Shown: positions 1-5,761 of the stretch, piece by piece
How the letters are laid out: every line of letters begins with the position of its first letter
Position numbering within the stretch: the first letter of the stretch is position 1
Source of the DNA: JAGOBX01 sp017999075 [NCBI: Candidatus Babelota bacterium]
Lineage (GTDB): Bacteria; JAGOBX01
Direction: 5' to 3'
Assembly (NCBI GenBank): GCA_017999075.1
Contig: JAGOBX010000051.1
Location: 1 to 12,793, forward strand
Length of the DNA stretch: 12,793 bases
The notes under the pieces: generated by a model
Told to the model about the DNA's origin: nothing
Seen by the model: the letters and a program-made list of their open reading frames with translations, nothing else
The model's database searches: none
Position numbers and translations under genes: made by a program

Positions 1-680
1 GCAGCACCTAAATACATAAATATTATATAATCAGCAATTCTTTTGGCCTGCCTTAAAATATGAGTAACTATAACAAATGTATATTTACTTTTCAATTCCA
101 TAAATCTGGATTCAATAAATTTACTTGATATAGGATCAAGCGCAGATGTAGGTTCATCTCCAAGAACTATTTCCGGTTCTACAGCAAGTCCTCGTGCAAG
201 GCAAAGTCTCTGCTGCTGACCAACTGACAATTTAGTTGCAGGAGAATGGAGTTTATCTTTAACTTCATCCCACAAATTAGCTTCTTTCAAATGCGATTCT
301 ACAATTGAATCAAGCTCTTTTTTTGATTTTATACCATAAAGTCTTGGTCCAAAACATACATTGTCATAAATAGACATCGGCAAAGGGAACGGCCTCTGCG
401 ACAATAATCCCATTTTTTTACGAACTCTTGTTATTTCAATATTTTTTGATAAAATATCTTCATTATCAATAATTATATTGCCTGAATATTTTACATTTGT
501 CTGAAGGTCAATCAGTCGGTTAAATGATTTCAATAATGTAGTTTTACCGCATCCTGACGGTCCTATAATAGCAGTGATTTTTTTTTCCGGAATAGTAAAA
601 TTTAAATTCTTCAGTATATGGTTTTTCCCGAAATATAAATTTAAATTTCTTACATCTATTTGAATATTCTGATTTTCCAT
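1..680 (-). CDS. pstB: Phosphate ABC transporter ATP-binding protein PstB (3' end cut by window edge)
   Basis: ATPase subunit that powers phosphate import through the PstC-PstA channel at the inner face of the membrane. Reading from the ATG at 680, 226 residues are visible in one open frame, compared with about 250 for the family, so roughly 25 C-terminal residues lie outside the window. All ABC landmarks are seen: Walker A GPSGCGKTT (about 40-48), Q-loop LLSQRPFP (about 92-99), signature LSVGQ (151-155), Walker B IVLGDEP (171-177), the D-loop SALD just after it, and the switch His in VTH (207). The sequence around these motifs, including DEPTSALDPISS, is typical of PstB rather than of other importer ATPases. 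The signature has Val where LSGGQ is usual. The start lies 2 bases after the pstA stop codon, so the two are co-transcribed and probably translationally coupled. Confidence 0.95.
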   Translation of the reverse strand, partial: MENQNIQIDVRNLNLYFGKNHILKNLNFTIPEKKITAIIGPSGCGKTTLLKSFNRLIDLQTNVKYSGNIIIDNEDILSKNIEITRVRKKMGLLSQRPFPLPMSIYDNVCFGPRLYGIKSKKELDSIVESHLKEANLWDEVKDKLHSPATKLSVGQQQRLCLARGLAVEPEIVLGDEPTSALDPISSKFIESRFMELKSKYTFVIVTHILRQAKRIADYIIFMYLGA

Positions 681-682
681 AA

Positions 683-1534
683 TTATTTTATAATATTCCT
701 TGTAAATTTTTTATTAAGAAAACGTATAGATAAACTTATAACTAAAATTATAACCGTCAATATAAAAGCAGAAGCATATGCGCGTTCCTGAACAATTGAA
801 CTTGGACTGTTCAACTGATAAAAAACCGCTAAAGGCAAAGTTGCAGCTGGTCTTAATAAAGAAAAAGAAACATTATCTGAGTATCCTGAAGTAAACATTA
901 CAGCAGCAGCATCGCCAATACCTCGGCCGAAAGCTATTAAAACAGCGGTAATTATTCCAGGCATTATCTGTTTAAGCAAAACCTTAACTGCAGTTTCTAT
1001 TTTAGTGGCGCCAAGTGAAAAAGCAGCTTCTTCAAGTTCATACGGAGCAGCTTTTAAAACTTCATCAATGGCCCGTGATATAATAGGAATCTGTAAAAGT
1101 GTAACTGCTATTATTCCACCAAGCAGCGAAATTTTTAATCCTAAAAACAACATCAGCGTAAATCCGAAAATACCGTATACTATAGAAGGAATACCCCACA
1201 TAACATCTAATGCAAATCTTATAGCCACTGAAAATTTGGATTTATGTTTTAAATATACATTCAAATATATTACTATCGGAAGACTGATTAATAATGCTGC
1301 AAACGTTGAAATGCTCGTTAAGTATAAAGACCCGAAAATAGCATTAAAAATTCCGCCTTCGCCTCCAAGATAAAATCCGCTTTTAGGCGATTCGGTTATC
1401 ATTTCCAAAGTTACGGAATTAATCCCAAGCGCCAATATTTTCCAAATTATACAAAGAAGTATAAATACAATTATGCCTGTTGAAAAAATCATCAGCATTC
1501 TGAAAATCATTTCTTCAAGTTTTCTTTTAAACAT
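683..1534 (-). CDS. pstA: Phosphate ABC transporter permease PstA
   Basis: Inner-membrane channel subunit that pairs with PstC to carry phosphate delivered by PstS. The protein has 283 residues, a normal length for PstA. A charged N-terminus leads into a first membrane helix (about 12-35), followed by further hydrophobic segments. The cytoplasmic coupling (EAA) loop reads AAFSLGATKIETAVKVLL in the second half and is followed by GRGIGDAAAVMFTSG, a PstA-type signature. The last segment, rich in Leu, Ile and Val, is the final helix before a basic tail. The start ATG shares one base with the pstC stop (TAATG), which indicates translational coupling. pstB follows 2 bases after the stop. Confidence 0.95.
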   Translation of the reverse strand: MFKRKLEEMIFRMLMIFSTGIIVFILLCIIWKILALGINSVTLEMITESPKSGFYLGGEGGIFNAIFGSLYLTSISTFAALLISLPIVIYLNVYLKHKSKFSVAIRFALDVMWGIPSIVYGIFGFTLMLFLGLKISLLGGIIAVTLLQIPIISRAIDEVLKAAPYELEEAAFSLGATKIETAVKVLLKQIMPGIITAVLIAFGRGIGDAAAVMFTSGYSDNVSFSLLRPAATLPLAVFYQLNSPSSIVQERAYASAFILTVIILVISLSIRFLNKKFTRNIIK

Positions 1535-2436
1535 TAAATTTTCCCCGTAACTTTAAGAATAAAAATTCTTGAAATAATGTTGAATAAAATTACTATTAAA
1601 AGCAGTATTAAGGTTGCTGTCATAAGAGCAGAATCATAAAGCGGAATAGACATCATTTCACCAAAATTATTTGCAATTAATGCAGGCAGCGGATACCCCT
1701 GTTCAAAAACATTTTCAGGAATTTTCACAACATTTCCAACTACCATCAAAACAGCCATTGTCTCCCCAAATGCCCGCGATATAGCTAATATTATTCCTGC
1801 TGCGATTCCTTTGAACGCCTTTCGCAATACAACCAATTTTATCGTTTCCCAGTGTGTAGCGCCCAATGATAATGCCGCTTCCCTCAATTGAAATGGTACA
1901 GTTTTAAGCATTTCAACAGAAACCAATATTATAATCGGAGCGATCATAATTGCAAGAACTATTCCTCCTGTCAATATGCAGTAACCTGCAGTCATTATTC
2001 CGAAAAACGGAGCAATAAAATCTTTTATTATTGGAACTATAACTATTATACCCCACAATCCATAAACTACCGAAGGTATTCCAGCCAGCACATCTATAAA
2101 AGGAACTATTATGTCATAAATACGTTTTGACGCGTATTCATTAAGATAAATTGCAGTAAGCAAACAAAATGGAGCTGCTATTACTATTGATATAAAAGTA
2201 ACATAAAAAGAACCCATTATAAATGGAAGAAACCCAAACATTTTTTTTGTCGGATGCCAGTCAGAACCAATTATAATTTTATTTAATCCGGTTTCTTCAA
2301 TAATAGGCCATGATTTGGAAGTTAACTGTATTATTAAAAAAATAACCAGTAAAATCGGAAGCGCAGATATAACAAATGTGGATTTCCCTGCAATTTTATC
2401 AAAAAATATTCTTTTTTTAATATTATTTTCCTGCAA
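1534..2436 (-). CDS. pstC: Phosphate ABC transporter permease PstC
   Basis: Second channel subunit of the Pst phosphate importer, located in the inner membrane. At 300 residues it is close to the family norm. A basic start (KKRIFFDK) is followed by a first helix around residues 19-38. The conserved stretch VPFIDVLAGIPSVVYGLWG is followed by the coupling loop AALSLGATHWETIKLVVL, and then by SRAFGETMAVLMVVGN, which is characteristic of PstC. An 81-base gap separates it from pstS upstream and contains a hairpin that can act as an attenuator. Its stop overlaps the pstA start by one base. The assignment as PstC rather than PstA rests on the FGETMAV motif and on its place directly after pstS. Confidence 0.95.
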   Translation of the reverse strand: MQENNIKKRIFFDKIAGKSTFVISALPILLVIFLIIQLTSKSWPIIEETGLNKIIIGSDWHPTKKMFGFLPFIMGSFYVTFISIVIAAPFCLLTAIYLNEYASKRIYDIIVPFIDVLAGIPSVVYGLWGIIVIVPIIKDFIAPFFGIMTAGYCILTGGIVLAIMIAPIIILVSVEMLKTVPFQLREAALSLGATHWETIKLVVLRKAFKGIAAGIILAISRAFGETMAVLMVVGNVVKIPENVFEQGYPLPALIANNFGEMMSIPLYDSALMTATLILLLIVILFNIISRIFILKVTGKI

Positions 2437-2468
2437 TTTTACTTTTTCCTTGAAATCATATTAAAGTA

Positions 2469-2519
2469 AAAAATGGAACCGCATTAAAAAAATGCGGTTC
2501 AAATGCGGTTCCGTTTTTT
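2469..2519 (-). terminator. Three-arm hairpin, attenuator-like terminator between pstS and pstC
   Basis: On the minus strand two copies of an arm, GGAACCGCAT (2512-2503) and GAACCGCAT (2500-2492), are followed by one complementary arm, ATGCGGTTCC (2484-2475), and then by a T run (2473-2468). The near copy gives a 9-10 bp stem with a short T-rich loop. The far copy gives a 10-bp stem with a longer loop. Either would act as an intrinsic terminator directly after the pstS stop codon. The plus-strand reading also ends in a T run, so the structure may terminate in both directions. Partial termination here would leave more pstS transcript than pstCAB transcript, as is usual for binding-protein importers. 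Confidence 0.75.
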
Positions 2520-3489
2520 ACTTTATTTTTGATAATTTGTCAATATCTTCTTTTAATAGTTCATCCTGTACTTTTATATATCCGGAAACTTCAACAAATT
2601 TCTGACCTTCTGTAAGTATCCATTTAAAAAACTCTGTTACTATAGCCTTTTTCGGAAGACCATTGCTTACAAGAAAAAGATTACGGGCAGGTGGCGAAGG
2701 ATACTTTCCGTCTAAAATAGCTTTAAGTAATGAATCTAAATTATCATAAAATTTTTCATCAGCATCTATTTTACGGTTGTTATTCAAATCTAACGGCAAA
2801 ATTTTTAATCCTTTAACAGGAGTTTTGGTAGATTGATCATATGCAAAATTAATATTATTGTACCCTATTCCAAAATTATCTTTCCTCACAGTTTCAGCAA
2901 TACCGGGATCTCCATAAACTGCCGTTCCTTTTAAATCTTCCTGTTTCTTCCCGAGATATTTAGCCCAGGTTTCAGCAGCTCCGCAAGCATCTGAACGCGT
3001 ATAAACATTTATAGCAGAATTAGCAGTTTTAAATTCAGGTATATCCGACCATTTTTTTATTTTCTCAGTTATCCATATATCCACTAATTGTTCTCTTGTA
3101 ATGCCTGCACCTAAAATTTTATCAATTATTGGATTATTTTCATTAACCGTAGGAATTACTGCATCTTTAACAACAGGAAATTGCATTGCACCTTTAGTTA
3201 TTTCTTCTTCTTTCAAATCACGCGATACCATACCAATATCAGCCACACCGGTCAAAGCGTCAGTTATACCTTTTCCAGCTCCGCCTGCTGATAAATCAAT
3301 TTGTAAATCAGGATGAATTTTTTTAAATTCTTCCACCCATTTTACCATCATAGGATATAATGCCCATGCTCCTGAAATTGTAATAGTTTCTTTTTGGGCA
3401 GGAACTTCTGTACTCTGTTGAGAATTATTTTTACAACCTGCATTCAATAAAAACAAAATACTAATAACAATCATTAATCTCTTTAACAT
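2518..3489 (-). CDS. pstS: Phosphate-binding lipoprotein PstS
   Basis: Extracytoplasmic phosphate receptor of the Pst importer. I place the start at the ATG at 3489 (323 residues). The upstream in-frame ATG at 3501 has no ribosome site, while GGAGAAA at 3499-3493 sits correctly for 3489 and gives a compact signal, MLKRLMIVISILFLLNAGC. The lipobox Cys is residue 19, so the mature protein is lipid-anchored. Phosphate-binding features are SGAWALYP near the mature N-terminus, the glycine-rich SAGGAGKGITDALTG, MVSRDL, and the hinge-region TRSDACGAAETWAKYLG. A 12-residue segment, DLNNNRKIDADE (about 234-245), has the spacing of an EF-hand calcium loop. pstCAB follow downstream after the attenuator. 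Regulation is probably from a promoter just upstream (see 3545-3573). Confidence 0.93.
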   Translation of the reverse strand: MLKRLMIVISILFLLNAGCKNNSQQSTEVPAQKETITISGAWALYPMMVKWVEEFKKIHPDLQIDLSAGGAGKGITDALTGVADIGMVSRDLKEEEITKGAMQFPVVKDAVIPTVNENNPIIDKILGAGITREQLVDIWITEKIKKWSDIPEFKTANSAINVYTRSDACGAAETWAKYLGKKQEDLKGTAVYGDPGIAETVRKDNFGIGYNNINFAYDQSTKTPVKGLKILPLDLNNNRKIDADEKFYDNLDSLLKAILDGKYPSPPARNLFLVSNGLPKKAIVTEFFKWILTEGQKFVEVSGYIKVQDELLKEDIDKLSKIK

Positions 3490-3515
3490 AAATTTCTCCA
3501 TAAAATAAAAAAAAT

Positions 3516-3530
3516 CTACAAAAAATATAA
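3516..3530. repeat. 15-bp element upstream of pstS, inverted copy of the one in the RHH promoter
   Basis: The plus strand reads CTACAAAAAATATAA. Its exact reverse complement lies at 3798-3812, just downstream of the RHH promoter. The copy here lies about 15-29 bases after the -10 box of the predicted pstS promoter and before the pstS ribosome site. The position suggests a shared operator or leader element. The sequence is A/T-rich, so coincidence is not fully excluded. Confidence 0.6.
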
Positions 3531-3544
3531 AACTTTACAAATAA

Positions 3545-3573
3545 ATAATAACAAAATAACAGTTTGATATCAA
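3545..3573 (-). promoter_or_regulatory. Predicted sigma70-type promoter for pstSCAB
   Basis: On the minus strand, TTGATA (3573-3568) and TATTAT (3550-3545) each match five of six consensus positions and are separated by exactly 17 bases. The -35 box lies inside a 12-bp perfect palindrome, TTTGATATCAAA (3563-3574), that also covers the RHH stop codon and could be an operator. A start around 3538 would give a leader of about 50 bases before the pstS start at 3489. Confidence 0.55.
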
Positions 3574-3782
3574 ATATATCCTAAAGTTTTCAATCTTTTT
3601 CTTATCATATCCACCTCTTTTTTAGTCATATTTGATTCTTCTCCTATTTTTCCTGATGCAGCTATATCCCTTAAAATATATATTATAAAATCCGTTACTG
3701 AAGTAAATCCAGTACCTTCAATCTGTTTCTTAAGCGATTCATATAACGGCTTAGGAATCTTTATAGTAGCTTTTTCCTGCAT
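3570..3782 (-). CDS. Ribbon-helix-helix (CopG/Arc-type) small DNA-binding protein
   Basis: A 70-residue protein with the layout of an RHH regulator: a short N-terminal strand, ATIKIPKPLYE (about 5-15), that would pair in a dimer and enter the DNA major groove; helix 1 (about 12-23); a GTGFTSVTDF turn; and helix 2 (about 28-42). A flexible, charged linker leads to a C-terminal RKRLKTLGYI tail, which resembles the tail of the phosphodiesterase upstream. The start is supported by a GGAGG site 4 bases upstream. The gene has a perfect-consensus promoter with an inverted repeat over the -10 box, as expected for an autoregulated repressor. No toxin-like partner is adjacent: pstS lies downstream and the phosphodiesterase upstream. 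I infer, without proof, that it regulates itself and possibly pst. Confidence 0.85.
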   Translation of the reverse strand: MQEKATIKIPKPLYESLKKQIEGTGFTSVTDFIIYILRDIAASGKIGEESNMTKKEVDMIRKRLKTLGYI

Positions 3783-3797
3783 ACACCCTCCAATAAC

Positions 3798-3812
3798 TTA
3801 TATTTTTTGTAG
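3798..3812. repeat. 15-bp element downstream of the RHH promoter, inverted partner of 3516-3530
   Basis: The plus strand reads TTATATTTTTTGTAG, the exact reverse complement of the copy upstream of pstS. It begins about 9 bases after the -10 box of the RHH promoter and so covers the start of the transcript. A protein bound here would block initiation or early elongation. Its TGTAG end is also one half of the dyad at 3808-3840. Confidence 0.6.
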
Positions 3813-3840
3813 TCAATTCAATTATACTGTTTAGGCTACA
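3808..3840. promoter_or_regulatory. Inverted repeat centred on the RHH gene's -10 box (candidate operator)
   Basis: Plus-strand TGTAGTC (3808-3814) and GGCTACA (3834-3840) are inverted copies matching at six of seven positions. Their midpoint, 3824, falls on the -10 box at 3821-3826. RHH proteins bind repeated short half-sites and often repress their own promoters, so this is a plausible operator. Binding has not been shown. Confidence 0.5.
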
Positions 3841-3849
3841 TTTTGTCAA
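3821..3849 (-). promoter_or_regulatory. Perfect-consensus sigma70 promoter for the RHH gene
   Basis: On the minus strand, TTGACA (3849-3844) and TATAAT (3826-3821) match the consensus at all twelve positions with the optimal 17-base spacer. Transcription should start near 3814, about 30 bases before the ATG at 3782. A promoter this strong in front of a 70-residue DNA-binding protein implies that it is normally repressed. Read-through could also feed pstSCAB. Confidence 0.85.
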
Positions 3850-3888
3850 GTTTATTTTAATCAAATATTTATTTATCAAGAAGATAAT

Positions 3889-5514
3889 TTATAAATATCC
3901 TAAATTTTCAAGTTTTCTTTTAATATCAGAGTATTCGATATTTTCATTAACTTTATTTTCTAATAATATTTGTTCGTTATCAATGCTAGCCTTATTGTCT
4001 GATAAAAATTTTTCATTAAAAAATTCTTCAATAATATTTCCTTCAAAATATTTATAAAGCTTAAGATCAGCTGCATACAGCATAGTCGGAGTAGAATCGA
4101 CTATCGGATAATTTTTTTTACATTTATATCCTTTTTTAAATGGATATCCGCTGGCAACAAATATCCCGTCTTTTCTATGTCCGCCAACATTCGACTGAGT
4201 ATTTTTTTCAACATACGAACTTGTATTTTTAAATTCAAATGCATGCAGATAATAATATTCCGGATTTTTAAGTTTACAGATCAAATCAGGAACATTAATC
4301 GGATAATCTTTTTTAGAACGGTCATTGATTTCCACTTTGTCAATTATATATTCTCCAGTTTCAAGATCTTTTATTTTAACAATTTTATCTGATAGTTCAT
4401 CAATCAATTTTTTATATTCAACATCAGATTTGACACATCCCTTAAAAAATAACTTATCTGAATGAATGTATATCTCTCCATATATGGTAGGGACAAATAC
4501 CCTTGTTTTTTCAAAATCAATAACATCAAATGAATACCCGGCATAATAATTTTTTCTTATATAACTCACAAAAATTCTTTTTACAAATTCAGGAAGTTTA
4601 TTCCAAATATAATTAAAATTACTATAATTAATGTTGAGTTTGGCAGATATAAATTTCATTATTTTTTCAGGAAGAACGTTATTCTTAAAAACAAGGTATC
4701 CATTATCTGCAAGCCATTTATTTATATAAACATTTTTTTCTATTCTCATAGAGCCGTGATCAGATATCATATAATATAAATTTTCTTCAAGAGGATATTT
4801 ATCTAAAACTTTTCCTATAACATCATCTACTGTAAAATAGCATTTTTTGATAATTTCATAATGTTCTTCTTTTGTTCCTGAAAAATAATGGTTATTATGA
4901 TCCACTATAGAAAAAACTACAAACAACAAATCAAAATCATATTTTTCATCAACTTTCAAAAGAATTTCTATCTGCTGAAAAGTAAAATCTATCCAGTCCT
5001 GAAAATAGGAATTATAATCATTCTTAAATTTTATGCGCGGCGGCGGAGTTTTATATTCTCCTACCAATCCGGTAATTTCTTCATAACTTTTCTCCGGACA
5101 AAACATTTTTTTTATATCATCAGGAGAATCGAACCCTGAAATAAGTATTCCATTTTCAATATTCGGAGGAAAAGTCAGCGGAACATTTATCACACAGCAC
5201 GTCTTTCCCTGTTTATTAAAAATATCCCAAATTCTTGAAAATTTAACGTCAGAACTATTTATCGGACGTAGTGAATAATCTTTGCCATTAAGAAACCACC
5301 AATTGCTTATAGTGTGTTTTGCGGAAGTTACTCCTGATAACATTGTGGTCCATGCAATCGGAGTCAAAGGAGGATATGTCGATTCCAAAACTGTTGAAAC
5401 ACCGCTGGAAATGATTTTATTTATGTTATTAAGTTTTCCATCTTTAATCAAAGGATCAATATATTGAAAATCTCCTCCGTCTATTCCAAGTATTATTGAT
5501 TTACTCTTACTCAT
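3889..5514 (-). CDS. Alkaline-phosphatase-superfamily phosphodiesterase / nucleotide pyrophosphatase-like protein
   Basis: A 541-residue enzyme of the type I phosphodiesterase/nucleotide pyrophosphatase group, which hydrolyses phosphoester bonds using two metal ions. Metal and catalytic residues are visible in order: D12 in LGIDGGDF; the probable nucleophile T51 in PPLTPIAWTT; D205 and H209 in VDHNNHYFSG; D252 and H253 in SDHGSM; and H446 in GGHRKDGIF. No CxPxR sulfatase motif is present, so a formylglycine sulfatase is unlikely. There is no obvious signal peptide and no membrane segment, so it may be cytoplasmic. The last residues, KRKLENLGYL, match the tail of the RHH protein. The start has a clear GGAGG six bases upstream. 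Its substrate is unknown; the adjacent phosphate-uptake operon hints at phosphate release or at remodelling of phospho-compounds. Confidence 0.85.
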   Translation of the reverse strand: MSKSKSIILGIDGGDFQYIDPLIKDGKLNNINKIISSGVSTVLESTYPPLTPIAWTTMLSGVTSAKHTISNWWFLNGKDYSLRPINSSDVKFSRIWDIFNKQGKTCCVINVPLTFPPNIENGILISGFDSPDDIKKMFCPEKSYEEITGLVGEYKTPPPRIKFKNDYNSYFQDWIDFTFQQIEILLKVDEKYDFDLLFVVFSIVDHNNHYFSGTKEEHYEIIKKCYFTVDDVIGKVLDKYPLEENLYYMISDHGSMRIEKNVYINKWLADNGYLVFKNNVLPEKIMKFISAKLNINYSNFNYIWNKLPEFVKRIFVSYIRKNYYAGYSFDVIDFEKTRVFVPTIYGEIYIHSDKLFFKGCVKSDVEYKKLIDELSDKIVKIKDLETGEYIIDKVEINDRSKKDYPINVPDLICKLKNPEYYYLHAFEFKNTSSYVEKNTQSNVGGHRKDGIFVASGYPFKKGYKCKKNYPIVDSTPTMLYAADLKLYKYFEGNIIEEFFNEKFLSDNKASIDNEQILLENKVNENIEYSDIKRKLENLGYL

Positions 5515-5670
5515 CTTAATCCTCCGGGCGCAATAAAATTACGTTTTACGTTTTACTATTAACAAAAAAAAATATTGATTTATCAACCGAGGTTTGATTA
5601 AAATATTTAAATAATATTTTCTTATGAAACCTGTTCTATAAAGGATGTATTTTATTATTCTATGATTTTA

Positions 5671-5733
5671 TATAATAAAAACCTGCCGGCAAGCTGGCCA
5701 TTATTAAAAATATCAGCAACAACTTGCAGGCAG
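5671..5733 (-). terminator. Long-loop GC-rich hairpin terminator after the aminotransferase gene
   Basis: On the minus strand, CTGCCTGCAAG (5733-5723) pairs with CTTGCCGGCAG (5693-5683) over 11 positions with one mismatch. A loop of about 29 bases lies between, and TTTTTATTATA follows. The stem is far richer in G and C than its surroundings. It follows the aminotransferase stop by about 30 bases and separates that gene from the phosphodiesterase. The rest of the 247-base gap (5515-5761) is AT-rich, with a 7-base period repeat at 5541-5556 and no convincing consensus promoter. Confidence 0.6.
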
Positions 5734-5761
5734 ATTTTTAAAAATAAAGGTTTGGTCAAAT

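Noticed and set aside
1005-1373. Plus-strand ORF of 122 codons opposite pstA, and similar plus-strand ORFs opposite other genes.
   Set aside because: They lie antisense to well-recognised proteins, have no family resemblance, and lack ribosome sites or promoters of their own.
3490-3501. Upstream ATG at 3501 as the pstS start.
   Set aside because: It has no ribosome site, and the bases of its first codons form the GGAG site for the ATG at 3489, which gives a better signal peptide.
3534-3561. Three six-base blocks at 11-base spacing (TTTACA, ATAATA, ATAACA) resembling a PhoP/PhoB box upstream of pstS.
   Set aside because: Only the outer blocks resemble the consensus, the middle one is the -10 box of the predicted promoter, and such matches are easy to find in AT-rich DNA.
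3570-3782. RHH protein as the antitoxin of a toxin-antitoxin pair.
   Set aside because: No small toxin-like gene is adjacent; the neighbours are a 541-residue phosphodiesterase and pstS.
5649-5690. Thirteen-codon ORF starting inside the terminator hairpin after the aminotransferase.
   Set aside because: No ribosome site, and it consists of the hairpin arm sequence.
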